DNA from: Papiliotrema nemorosa
Taxonomy: Eukaryota > Basidiomycota > Tremellomycetes > Tremellales > Rhynchogastremaceae
Assembly (NCBI GenBank): GCA_032158125.1
Contig: JASKOT010000012.1
Span: forward strand, 397,869-461,868
Direction: 5' to 3'
Length of the DNA: 64,000 nt
The translations under genes and the position numbers were made by a program. The number at the start of each line of letters is the position of its first letter. Positions within the stretch are counted from its first letter, which is position 1. The notes under the pieces are model-generated. The model searched no databases. It had not been told where the DNA came from and saw nothing but the letters and a program-made list of their open reading frames with translations. Shown here piece by piece: positions 36,533 through 48,080 of this stretch.

Positions 36533-38697
36533 ATGTCCACCATGTCAGCGGAAGGTTCAGGGCACCATAGCTCAAAAGACTCGGCCAACAAGTATGGGGA
36601 GGACTTGGAGGTTTCCCCTATACAACAGACTGTACTCGTCCACGAGCACACCACCCAACAAGCGCAGTTTGACCCGGCTACCGCGACTCATCGGTGAGCT
36701 ACTTTCCCCCGACCTCCTTATGTGACTCCTCACTGACTCGTTAGTGGTCTGCGACCTCGACATATCCAGCTCATAGCCATTAGTGGAGCCATCGGAGTGA
36801 GTTCCTGCTCGTACGCAGTGCCAAGACTGTCGCTCATGTGACCCAGGCGGGAGTATTCATCTCTATTGGTGGTCCACTTTCATCTGGAGGTCCATTGGGT
36901 CTGATCATTGGGCTGGCAATATGGTGTTTTGTCATCTGGGTGAGTGAAGTGTTCAATTCACTCGTCTCCCCCGATGCATGCCGGTCGCTGAGGTATAGTG
37001 CTTCTCGAACTGTGTCATTGAAATGTGCACCTTGCTACCGATCTCAGGTGGCTATATCAACTATGCTGGACGTTTCTTGGACCCCTCTGCTCGGCTCGCT
37101 GCTGGATGTAGGTCATACATGAGATGCGGTAGCGAGATTGGAGTAGTGCTGATTGTAGACAACAACATTCTCGGCGGGATCTCTTTCGTCTGCTTTGAAC
37201 TTACGGGCAAGTCACTCCTTTCCCCCCCAGCCCATTCTATCCTAATCCTCAGCCATGCAAGTGGTTCTCCAATACTGGCACCCCGACTTGAACCCAGCAG
37301 TAACCATATCTTGCGGACTGGTCGGTTTGGCTCTGGCCAACGGGATCAGTGTGAGGGTATACGGTGAAATCGAATTCTGGATCTCCATCTTGAAAGTCAT
37401 CCTCATGCTCGGTCTCTTCTTGTTCACTTTTATCACCATGGTCGGTGGAAACCCGCTGCACGATGTATACGGCTTCCGGTAAGTCATAACGTGCCCCAAT
37501 ACCTGCGTCGCTGAGGTCAGATTCTGGAAGAACCCGGGAGTATTTGCCTCGTCGGACACGGCTGGACGATTGCAAGGTGTGTGGGCAGGAGTCACTTGGG
37601 GTGCCTTCGCCGTGGTAAGTCCCTGAATCTTGGATCACACTCACATGTAGGCCGGGCCGGACTTTTTGTCGGTCGTTGCGGCAGAGACCAAAGATCCTCG
37701 ACGTGTCTTGCCCAAATGTTTCAACGCGACCATCTTTCGAGTCCTCTTTTTCTACATGGGATCCGCCCTTGCCGTCTCGATCAACTGCCCATACGACGCT
37801 GAAGAGCTGCTCGGTGGGTTGTCCAACGCAGGTCGATCGCCTTATATTATCAACATGAACCGACTCATGATTCCCGCTCTTCCTTCCTTGGTCAATGGGA
37901 TTGTCTTCACCTCGATCTTTTCCACCGGATCGTCCTTCATGTTTACCGCGTCGAGGATGTTGTACACTCTAGCATGTCACGGCCAGGCGCCAAAGATCCT
38001 GCGAAAGACCAATAGATTTGGAACGCCATATCTCGCCGTGGGAGTGATCGTCCTCATCAGTTGTCTGTCGTACCTCACCTTGTCCAGTCAAGCCGGCGTC
38101 GGTGAGTCATGAGCTGTTAGTCGCTCGAAGCTGATGAGAGTGCTCGTCTGGTTCACCAACATGACCACCGCGTGTACACTCATGACCTGGATCACTATTG
38201 GAATGTGAGCAACCCGTAAACGTAGTGGCTGACGTCCAGCACGTACATTCGTTTCCGAGCAGGATACAAGGCCCAAGGCGTCGAGCATATTCTCCCTGTC
38301 CGGGGTTACTTCCAACCATACTCTGCTTGGTTCGCGACCATTGCAGCCATCTTCACCCTGGTCTTTTCGTGAGTCCACCTTACCCTTTCGAGGGTATTGC
38401 TAAATCCGCAGCGGCTCATACCTCTTTGTCCCCGGAGCCTTCACCGTTCCCGACCTGATCTTCTCCTACTTTGGAGCCTGGTTTTACATTTTCACCTTTA
38501 CCGTCTGGAAGGTCAAAGGGCTGCTCACGGGTACTCAGAGAGGCATCGGGATCTCGAAACTCGACATGGACTTTGTATCCGATCTAGACGATATTGATCA
38601 GATGACCGAGGCCGAACGGGTGGATAGGGAGAATAGGACCGCGCCTGTTACATTCATCGAGAAGGTCGATCGAGCATTGTTTGAGGGCAAGTATTAG
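36533..38697 (+). CDS. amino-acid permease (fungal AAT family)
   Basis: Twelve-helix proton symporter for amino acids. Eleven exons: 36533-36693, 36745-36796, 36847-36939, 36999-37107, 37159-37206, 37253-37478, 37521-37614, 37651-38101, 38141-38204, 38240-38368, 38412-38697; 570 aa. LRPRHIQLIAISGAIGAGVFI is the helix-1 signature; the consensus at that point is GTGLF, here GAGVF. SGGYINYAGRFLDP follows in helix 3. WGAFAVAGPDFLSVVAAETKDPRRVLPKCF is the typical loop in the middle of the family. Intron 37207-37252 is GC-AG with a GCAAGT donor and gives FELTAMQ in frame. Substrate range is unknown; general amino-acid permeases are the closest idea. Confidence 0.88.
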
Positions 38698-38875
38698 GCG
38701 ATGTATATGACCCTGGTGATGGTGAGGATACAAAAGGGAAAACACATTAGATTGAAACATCAATCCATCCCGTACATACTTGGCAGAAACCACAAAGTCA
38801 TCAGCGTTGTAGAAAGGGTCTCCAGCGCGAGAACCGAGGTATGCACAAGACATTCAGCAGAGTCCCCTTCTTTAA

Positions 38876-40947
38876 CTAAGCAGACGCCTCGCTTTCCTGC
38901 AATGATCTCCCACTGGGATCGTGTTTCCTATCCCAAGCTTCGACTTCTGTATTCGGCACCTTGATGATCTCATGCGAGATTGCCCCGTCATCATGATGCA
39001 CAACAATCTGTCGAAGCGAATAGTCTTTTAATTTAGGTAACCACTGTGTCCAAACGACATAGTACAGCCCACAAGCGAGAATACTGCAGAAAATGAGCGG
39101 CTAAAGCTGACTACTTGATGAGAGGACCTACATTCCCACACCGGTAATGCTGGACGAAGCATAAAAGAAGGAGAAGGATCCACCATTCACGCCTCCTGGA
39201 GGTACGACCCAAGGCATGACCAGCAAGAAGATCTTGGCAGCAAGGAAGAAGAGTACGACACAGGTCCAACTTCGGTACTCCGCTCGAGGGAGGTTGAGTC
39301 TCTGGCGGTGGCGGCGGACAAAGAAGAGACCCACAGCGAGCAGAGCGGCGAAAAAGGAAGCGGGATAATTGCCCATCGCAACGACTGTCCGTTAGCTCTT
39401 TGCGCTACGTCGTGCGATGAGAGGTAGATGTTGGCTCACTGAAGTTGAAAGCGTCACCTGCAGGAGCCGCGAGGACAACCACGAGAGAGATGCCGTAGAT
39501 CACTGCTAACGCGCCGGTGGGCGTGCCAAATGGCTTTGTGTAGACCCAAATTTTTGGCCATGGCAAAACGCCTTGTCTATAAAGTCAGTTTAGGGGACAG
39601 TAAGAAAGCTACACTGACCTTCCGATCTCTCGTATCATTCGAGAATGGCCTATAATGACCGTGAGGATGTTGCTTGAAGCGCTAAATACCGGCAAGATTG
39701 TCAGTCCCTTTGCCGCCTTTTCGCCAAAGACCTTGGTCCAGAATACAGTGGCTGTAGTCTGGGCCGAACCGGTGATTTCAGCCCGCGTCACTGAATGTCA
39801 GTGAGTCCCTGCGCAGTTACGACCTACAAACGGCAAAATAGGCAATGTTGGTGAGGATGTAAAGAATAGCGACCCCGATCACGGCGGAGTTGGCGGTCCG
39901 CTTCAAGGTTTTGATGGGGTTTCTGATCTCGTTGACCACATTGAACGAGTTGTTATAACCACCATAAGAGAAGATGATATTGACCAAGGCGTTGGACAGA
40001 TTGTACCCATTACTCGTAGCCCCCTTGAATGGGTCTCTGAAATTGGCTTTTGGATCGGGGACCGCTTTGAGACCACCGCCAAGGGCGATCAGACCGGGGA
40101 TGATGATCAGGAAGAGGGTCACTATCTTCAAAAAGCCGAAAGCGTTTGCTGCACGGAGAGTCCACTTGGTGCTGAGCCATACCGCTTCATGTCAACCTCT
40201 ACGCCAGGAGTGTGAGGATGATTGAGTCGACTCACGCAGAGTGATAATGGTCAATGCTGCAACACCGACCGCTTTGGACTCCCAATCGGTTGGGGTATGT
40301 TCGGTCATCCGAAAGATGTATTGGGCGACGACTATACATGTCAACGATGAAACTGTGATACGAGACACACTCACCGATGACATTGCTACTGACAAAGGAC
40401 AAAATGACAGTCTGAACCGCAAAAGCGATAGGGAAAAAGTACTTTGGCTTGGCAAAGGCCTGTTCGAGGTAGACGACGTCGGACCCGGATCTCGAGGGAA
40501 AGTACGAGGCAAACTCGAGGTACACCGAGATGCCCGCCAAGGAGATCAACAGACCGATGACCCAGTAGAACATTGCCAGACCGACTGAGCCCAGGTTCCG
40601 CAACAGAGACGAGGCTGATTGTTAGCAGAGCACTACTTTCCGCACTCCAATAGTCGTTGTGCGCACTCACGGAAGGAGAAAATACCAGTCCCGATCAACA
40701 TAGTAATGTTCAAAAACAAGGCAGACCACCACCCCACCTCGTACCCCAACGGATTGACAGTTTCCACGGGTGCACCATAGACGTCCTGATACGTGGCCTG
40801 GACACCGTTGCCTCCTTGCTCCCCGACAAATGTCAAGTCTCCCTCGAGGACGAACTGGGGGTGACCGACATTGACGTAGTGGCCCGAGGTGATGGGGGAG
40901 AGGATATCTGAGCCTTTTTCTTCAGATGGGCTGTCTTGACGCGACAT
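38876..40947 (-). CDS. APC-superfamily amino-acid permease (L-type/methionine-permease-like)
   Basis: Eight exons: 40671-40947, 40375-40614, 40236-40331, 39828-40184, 39619-39790, 39440-39576, 39132-39384, 38876-39083; 579 aa. N-terminal hydrophilic tail of about 70 residues, then SALFLNITMLIGTGIFSFPSSLLRNLGSVG, the fungal high-affinity methionine-permease (Mup1) helix-1 signature. IIFSYGGYNNSFNVVNEIRNPIKTLKR is the helix-6/loop signature of the same group. WTQWLPKLKDY lies at the end of the last helix. The acceptor at 40184-40185 was chosen because other candidates give the wrong phase. It faces a 1-kb promoter region shared with the aldo-keto reductase. The substrate, methionine or another neutral amino acid, is a guess. 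Confidence 0.85.
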
Positions 40948-41960
40948 TTTGGCCCTCACTTCTGGCGCTAGCAGGCAAGATTGCGTGAATAAACAGCTTC
41001 AGAGATGTGCCAATTTTGTGAGCCATTTAGTCTCTTTATAGCTAGCCAGAGATGCGAGGTTGCAGGTCTGAGATCACGTTGTGCTTGGCTTTCCATCGCT
41101 TGGAATTGTGATGCCATCTTGCGTCGTATCTCTTGCCAACCAAGAATCCAACAAGTCGAGAGGAGAGCAGAGTATCAGCCAATAGTTGTGTATATCAGGA
41201 AGTGCATGGCGCGATGATGATCGTGTTCGATATGCGACAGTGCGAGTCGATTGCGCCAAAATGCAATACGCTGGTAAGTTTTCGCCATCTGTGCCAACGA
41301 ACCCTCCTAGCGCAATGTAGCGACCCAAGTATAGCATCAGTAAGCGGCCCTGTTCAACTGGTCGAACAGATGTCGTGATGGAGACCAACAAGGATCACGA
41401 TTGCGTCAAACCAGGTTATCGATTGTGTGCATCGGTTTCGCCCGAACCTGAGTGTGTAAAGATCACAGTCGTCCTGCTGTACAAAGCGATCCACAATGGT
41501 CGGGTCTGTTTCTGTGCACAGTCAATATCTACCGACCTTGATGTCAGATAGATGAAAAGTCCTTGGAGATATAGCGATGTCGCGCGAGCCATCAGCTCTG
41601 CCCAAACCACCCATGCCAGGCGTTCTGCCAGGATGGAGCACGATCATCTCATCTCTTGCTGTCCTAGGCCGAAGTTCCCATGCTGCATTGAGGTCTTGCA
41701 GTCCATGCTTTCAGATTGAGAGGGGTCGTCAAGTCAGAAGAAAGGCATGCAAGTGATCGAGGTCAAGGTGTAATCGATCAAATGCATCGTGCTCGTCATC
41801 GAAACGTGTCTCTTCATCGCCCTCACCTCATCAAGGTGATCTTTCGACATGTAATCGGTTCTCTGAACCTCCATCTCTTTCCTCACTACCGGCACGAAAG
41901 TACCTGGTAGACTGGTCTAGTCCAACATTGACCATCGGTAAGACGAAGCATTGACGAAAA
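40948..41960. promoter_or_regulatory. 1-kb divergent promoter between the permease and aldo-keto reductase genes
   Basis: Unusually long for this gene-dense window. I find no ORF with family-like sequence, no tRNA and no repeat. It may hold a long regulatory region or an unrecognised non-coding transcript. Confidence 0.35.
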
Positions 41961-43233
41961 ATGTCCACCACCTTGAAGTCGGACACCATCATCACCCTCA
42001 ACAACGGTACCAAGGTGTGTCCTCCTCGGACATCTCCCACATATGGCTTACACATGTCCAGATCCCACAGCTGGGCTTTGGAGTCTACCAGTCACCCCCC
42101 GAGGTCACTGTCAAGACTGTCTCGCATGCGCTGGAAGCGGGTTACCGACATATCGACTCTGCTCAATGGTACTTGTACGTACATAGCAACCCTCCGCCTT
42201 CCCTCCGCCTTCCAAAACGAGACCTCAATTTCGCAACCACATATCTTCCCAACATAATGCCATGTGATCGCCTATTGAGAGTGAACGCGCGCTGAACTCG
42301 ACAGCAACGAAGAACAAGTCGGTCAAGCCGTAGCACAATCTTCCATACCCCGATCTTCCATCTTCCTCACTACAAAACTCGGTCACGCGGACAAGATCTC
42401 TGAGAGACTCCACGAATCTGTGGCACTCATCCATCCGGGACAGGATGGATACGTTGATCTGTTCTTAATTCATTCGCCTAGTGCCGGACCCGAAAAGAGG
42501 AAAGAACAATGGGGAGAGATGGAGAGGCTCGTCAAGGAGGGCAAGGCAAAGGCTATAGGAGTGTCCAACTAGTGTGTCCGACCTGCGATCACACGTCTGG
42601 CCATATGGAGCTGACGATGTAGTGGGGTGAAACACATACAAGATATGGACGAGTATGCAAAGATCCCCCCTGCGGTCAACCAGATCGAGGTACGTTCAGT
42701 CTTGTAACGGTCGAGCATCTGCTCATGGCTCCAGCTCCATCCATGGTGTCAGGTATGTCGGTTTGCCTCCTTCTCTTGACCTCTCCTGACCCTCAGCAAC
42801 CCGAGATCGTGTCAGTCTGCCGATCCAAGGGGATCGCACTGGAAGCGTATTCTCCCTTGGTCCAGGGCACAAAGGCCAAGGACCCCACCTTGGTCAAGAT
42901 TGCGGAAGAGGTCGGGCAAAGCTGGGCAAAAGTGTTGATTCGATGGAGTTTGCAGCGAGGGTGAGTTACCTCACAGGAGTTTCTCACCCGGGGCGATGCC
43001 GTCTGCGACCCCTTCGTTGCCTTCACCTCGTCACCGCCAGACCAGTTTAAAATCACACAACAGTTCCGCGTTGACCCTCCAGCTTCATCCCCCTGCCAAA
43101 ATCCGATACTCCCGAGAGAATCGTCTCAAACTTTGACATCTTCGACTTTGAATTGTCGGAAGCTCAAATGGACGCACTCAACGCGCTGGACCAGGACGAG
43201 CACGTCTGTTTGAATCACACGAAGCTCCCCTAA
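41961..43233 (+). CDS. aldo-keto reductase (AKR), small monomeric type
   Basis: NADPH-dependent reduction of aldehydes or ketones to alcohols in the cytosol. Seven exons: 41961-42014, 42062-42174, 42305-42571, 42623-42689, 42735-42752, 42797-42960, 43083-43233; 277 aa, a typical size. The catalytic tetrad is all present: Asp50 and Tyr55 (HIDSAQWY), Lys80 (LTTKL), His112 (LIHSP). GVSNYGVKHI and NQIELHPWCQQPEI form the barrel core, and [17 protein letters not shown] is the NADPH pocket. One exon is 18 nt. Its 3' end converges on the ATP-grasp gene only 217 bp away, which makes it a possible member of the mycosporine block. Confidence 0.93.
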
Positions 43234-43450
43234 GTCGAACCGTGTTCTGGGTACAGCTCAATGGGGCTCTCGCACCAACCTTCGAGATGGGTTTCAACAG
43301 GATGAGCTGCCCGGGGCAGCACATCCTATCACGAGGTGTGGACCGAGAAATCATTCACATGCATACGTATCATCAGCTTGCGTTACAGCATTCTCCGTCT
43401 ATTCACAAGATCTCCGGCGACTTCTCAACCCGACGACAGGCCTATGCACC

Positions 43451-45143
43451 TCACGCTTCGAAGATTCGGCCAGTACTGACGTTGAGCTGTTGTGTTAGCA
43501 CAAGGGCTCCATCCGAGAGAGTTACTCACCCTGGTCCACTTTTTCCCCTTCCACCACCTCGTCAACAGCAATGCAGGCCAGTACACGTGCCACAAGACGA
43601 TGAACGGCACCCAGTCATCCCTCACCAATGTCGGGTCTTTCCTCCATACCCAAGGATCTTCTCTCGGCTGAATCGATTTCATCTTGCTTGGCAACACCCT
43701 ACTTCCAGGTAGAGAAGGGTGTATAGCCGCGAGGATATCGGCTCGGGGGCAGAAGTGAGGGAGGTACCGCATGATGAGATCGTTGTAGATCCACGATCTC
43801 GGCGCGGCATTTTTGGGTGGTCGAAGAATCTCTCGATTGATTTTAGGGTCGTAGCAATCGGCGATGCCGCTCAAAGGGAGCATGATGACTGCGGTGTGTA
43901 CCCTCGCGTTACATTCCAAAGGGTACAATTCGCCATTCCGGGTGGATTCGATGAAATCAAACGAAAAGTGGCCCGTCAGAGCTCGTCGACGGCCAGTCGA
44001 TGTGGGATCGTTCTGGAGACGGGAGAGGAATTGTTGTGTCCATAACTCGGCGCGTTGACCTATGGGTTGGGTAGTAGCGTTTTCGTATGTCATGAGCATG
44101 TCGTTGGACGGGCAAGTGACGAAAGAGGTGATCCGGCCATCGATTACTGATGCGTGGGTGCACCATTCTGCGGTCAGCCGAAGGCCATGGTGGTCCAAAG
44201 TGTGACCTGTGGAAGAGAAGTTGAATGGGCACACACCTTGTCCAGGGATAAACTCCTGGAATACATATGGGCAGTCTGGCGTGATGCCCAGCTTCAACCC
44301 GTCCAACCATTTTCTCGTATTAGACAACTTCTCATCGTCTCCCCATAAGGGGAACAGCGTCATATCCCCTCGATTCTCGTCCAATCCCATACATTTGAGC
44401 ACAAACCTCGGTTCTCTCTCTTCTCCCCGTAGAAATTCCATAGCCTCGTCTACGCTCTCTACCATTTTACCCGATGGTATGCTCAAGCCAAGTTTCGAGA
44501 CTAGTTGCATGAACCGGTCCTTGTCGTGTAGATCCAACATGGTCTCTGGATCCTGGATGAACGTCTGACAAGTCCCCTGAGTCTGCTTGAACATTTCATC
44601 CGCCGCTCGGGCATCTTCGACAGACGATCCAGCGCCAGATACGGGGATGAAGAGCGTCACGCCGTGTTGTTTGGCAAGGTGTAAGAGGGCGGACGAATAG
44701 GCAGAGTAGGATGCGGCGGCGGTTGGGAGCAGGTGGAAATGGTCGACCGAGGAGGAGAATCGCATCGGACAGAGCTCCCCCCAGCTATAGGTCAACACAC
44801 AGATCAATCGAGTTGCGAGACGTCGTTCGGCACTTGACACTCACCCTTCTTCCTCGACGCCAATCACCTTCCAGCCGGCTCGTTTAAATGCTCGTGCGAG
44901 GCTAGACAGTCAGCCGGAGTCTACAGCAGACAAAACTCACGCTAAGCCCTTGGACATTCGCCCCCCGCTAATCATCACGCATCCTTTGGGAGTACTGGCG
45001 GTTCGAGGCGCCTCAACCTTTTCCCCGAACAGGTGACACAGTGCTGCAGCAGCCAGTGAGACTGGTAGTAAGGCGAGGGAGAACAAGGGCAAGACGACGC
45101 TCGATAGGAGATTCTGCAATGGTGAAGGGACCGCTCGGGGCAT
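43451..45143 (-). CDS. ATP-grasp ligase of the mycosporine (4-deoxygadusol-amine) type, membrane-anchored
   Basis: Predicted to activate 4-deoxygadusol with ATP and couple it to an amine, as cyanobacterial MysC does with glycine; that assignment rests on the neighbours as well as the fold. Exons 44941-45143, 44845-44901, 44237-44784, 43530-44167, 43451-43486; 493 aa. After a short N-terminus, a hydrophobic helix (about residues 8-38) predicts a membrane anchor. ATP-grasp features: VMISGGRMSKGLALARAFKRAGWKVIGVEEE (pre-ATP-grasp), FVLKCMGLDENRGD with Lys217, YVFQEFIPGQEWCTHASV, and GHFSFDFIES then YPLECNAR with metal ligands Glu354 and Asn356. The 69-nt in-frame stretch 44168-44236 is called an intron since its removal gives the standard GQEWCTH motif. 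Confidence 0.87.
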
Positions 45144-45960
45144 GGTCAACAAGGTGGACCGGGTGAGAAGTCACGGTCCAGAGTGCCGAGTTATAATTGC
45201 AGAGCGTTATCCCCAGACAGTATCACCATGCGTTGTCTGTATGTGCCAGAAATGAGGGTCGAATGCCAATCCCTCCTTCTAATGATGTCAGCCCATCTCA
45301 AGACCCTCGTTCTCTTCTTTGGGCCTACATACCTGATCCTCGCTGTCCAAGTCGCAGCACACCACTGGATGTTCGTTTTATCTCCTATGAGGATGAGAGA
45401 CTGCCTTACCTCCCCTCTGGAATCAGTCTATACTCAATTTGGCTGAAGCACCTCGCACCTCTGAGATATCCACGTGTCAAACCGGTGTGTCTTGCTTGTT
45501 TCGATCTCGACTCATGCTTCGACCGGTACATCCGACGCCTCTTTCGTCATAAGGGTCAGATCTACCGGGAAATGATCGTCGATGCATGGCGATTGCTGAC
45601 CGCGCTACTGGAATCGATGATCGAGTGGAGTCTCGAGATCGACGCGATCCGATCTTCTCAGGGCGAAGATCGACTTTACCGGCCGAGAAGACGAGGCATG
45701 GTCTGGTCGCTACTTCCCAAGGCCAGAGTTCTGGTCAGATGGCTGTCTAAGTGGCAGCTGACAACGATGGCAGGGATAGATAACAGAGTAGATTGTATGG
45801 ACAAATGCATATACAGTTCATGTGATCTTCGTGTACTGACTTTACCCTGTGACACACGCCCAAAGGCCACTTTTTACTTTTCTGCTGACTGCGACGTCTG
45901 TATGATACAAAACACGATGCGGATGGATGATCTAGTAGACCTTGCCGGCAATCTACAACA
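45144..45960. promoter_or_regulatory. ATP-grasp promoter and 3' flank of the DDGS gene
   Basis: 817 bp between two minus-strand genes. A plus-strand open frame of 289 codons runs through it but has no ATG at its start and overlaps the DDGS gene; I do not count it as a gene. Confidence 0.35.
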
Positions 45961-47584
45961 TCAGCGAGAATCCCGCTTATCCAGTGCCAAACTTACACCA
46001 TTGGTGAGATGTCCCGTACCATCAATCGGGACGGCTCCGGCAGACACGGCGGCCTGCTTGACGTGATTTCCGTTGATACCGTTTCGCTTCAAGCTGCGAG
46101 CATCACAGCAGTCACCACCGTTGCTCTTGATGGCCTTGTCGCCCTTGGCGTAAGCCTCTGGCTCGGCTCCAAGGTCTCCAGCATCGACATAGGCCTCTTT
46201 GCCCTCTCCGGAGCCGTATCGCTCCTTGACAAACGCCTTGTGGGTCTTGAGCGCAGCTTGGAGCTCGGAGATGGGGACGTCGTTGAGGAAGAGACATTTG
46301 CCGAATTCTCCATCGGGAACGGCGAATCGTTGCTTGCCGTCTCGGGTTTTTCTGAAAGTCAGCATGTATGTATCGAGGGAGTGACCCACTTGATGGCCTC
46401 GGTGGCAGCGGCAATGAGCTCGTCGTCGAACAATTCATGATCCATGGAAAGACCGACCGAGGAGACAAGGGTGAACCACTCGTCTCGCTGAGCGTCGTTC
46501 ATCAACCCTCGCGAGTGAGCCAAAGTGATCGAGTATGCCATGTCAATGGTGATGGCGTGACCGTGTCGGAGAGGGATTCGCGGGGTGAGTTCGAGAGTAG
46601 GAGACCAAGTGTGACCGAACGCGATGACTCGGTCCAAACCCAGCTCGTGCAAGTTGGGCGATTCCAGCTGTAGATCAGTACAAGGATTATGTGCTTGCGT
46701 TGAGACCCACCTCGAGCATGGTCTCGATACCTCGGTGACAAATCTCCGTACCAGCCGCTCGAACGTCTTCCCCTCCGTTGTACCCAAAGCTCGTCTCGAC
46801 CAGTTGCTTTCCGTTCTTTACCAAGAGGTCCCAAACGGCCTTATCACCGACGGAAGCAATCTTGACCAACTCTGCGAAACCGTTTCGGACCTGTCCAACG
46901 GGGAGAGTCTTGAGGAAGGAGAAGTCGAGGAAGGTGTGGAGGGGTGCGTGGTATGCTCCGAGACTAGGGTCAGTTCCACTTGTGAGCAAAATCGCAATAC
47001 TCACCGGTTCTTGAGCTTCTTGTGGTTGATACCCACCTTGATGGAAACACTGGCATCGATCAGACCGATCAAGGTGGTAGGGATTCGGATGAAGTTGGAT
47101 GTTCGTCGGTAAGAAGCACAGGCGTATCCAGAGACATCGGTGACGAGACCACCACCGATGACCAGGGTGGGTTCAGTGCGAACGGTACCGAACGAGTCCA
47201 TGGCGTCGACGATGTCCAGCATGGTCTGGGATCAGTGTCGCTCTAGAATCGTTCTTTCTGCTCACATCCATGGTCTTGTTGATCTCTCCACCTTTGACCA
47301 CCTTCCAGGTGATCTCAATGTTGTAGTGGTCAAAGTACTTTTGAATCTGATCCTTGTAAATCGGGTGGACGACTGCTGTCAGTTGACACCTGGCATGACC
47401 ACTCACTAGTGTCCATGACGATCAAGACTCGCTTCCATCGCTCGTAGATGTCGGCCAACTTGGAGTCTTGGACGTTGAAGACGGGCGAGTTGTAGTGAAA
47501 GTTATACTTGAGCGCTTCGTATCCCTCGACCTGGATCGAGCCAGAGGAAGAGTCTTTGGATACCTTGGCAGTGAGGTCGGACAT
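45961..47584 (-). CDS. demethyl-4-deoxygadusol synthase (DDGS; sugar phosphate cyclase, DHQ-synthase superfamily)
   Basis: NAD- and Zn-dependent cyclase that turns sedoheptulose 7-phosphate into demethyl-4-deoxygadusol, the first committed step to mycosporines. Six exons: 47407-47584, 47266-47375, 47005-47225, 46711-46963, 46390-46667, 45961-46351; 476 aa. NAD loop IGGGLVTD (119-126); [18 protein letters not shown] (143-160); GFAELVKIA with Glu201/Lys204; [11 protein letters not shown] (His273) and RHGHA (His289, His291) hold the zinc ligands. The close match to the cyanobacterial DDGS pattern ([41 protein letters not shown]), as opposed to bacterial DHQ synthase, is strong. A TATATAA box lies at 47655-47661. 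The C-terminal ~60 residues, Gly/Ala/Asp-rich, lack a counterpart in the bacterial enzymes. The related EEVS reaction is the main alternative. Confidence 0.92.
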
Positions 47585-48063
47585 GGCGGTGGGGTAGTTG
47601 TGAGGTTAACAGGTAAGGAGAAGAAGGTAGAGTTGTAAAGAGGGTGATGCAGGATTATATACACGTCGAGACAAACGTGCGGCATTCACCAGGAGGCCAC
47701 GATGCGAGTCTAGCGCATCCGGTCCAGTCAACCACAGCCCGGGAAAAGAAGCAGACTGGATAGCCCGATGCATCATGTCATCCCCACGATCGAGCCGTGA
47801 CAATGGGATATAGGCTGGATCGAGGGCGATGAAGGGTGGGAAAGGGAATGGGGGGTTGGGGAAAGAGAAGTGCGACGGCGTCGATCCCGATCAAGGTGTC
47901 ATCTGGATCGGAAGGGTATGCAGAAGCGGTGCTCCTGTGTGTGACACGACTTCTTCTGAGGGGCGAGGGTGAGGTGATGGATGGCTGAGTGATCGAGAGG
48001 AAACGAGGGTGCAGGCGTAGCCAAGAGACACACAGACTGAGCAAACAGCACGGTGACTGGAAT

Positions 48064-48080
48064 CCCCCCCCCTCCCCCCC
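48064..48080 (+). repeat. poly-C tract
   Basis: Nine C, one T and seven C, in the DDGS/OMT promoter. Length-variable tracts of this kind are common errors and also common promoter modulators. Confidence 0.9.

Noticed and set aside
45197..46066. 289-codon plus-strand open frame between the ATP-grasp and DDGS genes
   Set aside because: It lacks an ATG at its start, overlaps the 3' end of DDGS on the other strand and shows no family-like motif; length is possible by chance in GC-rich coding shadow.
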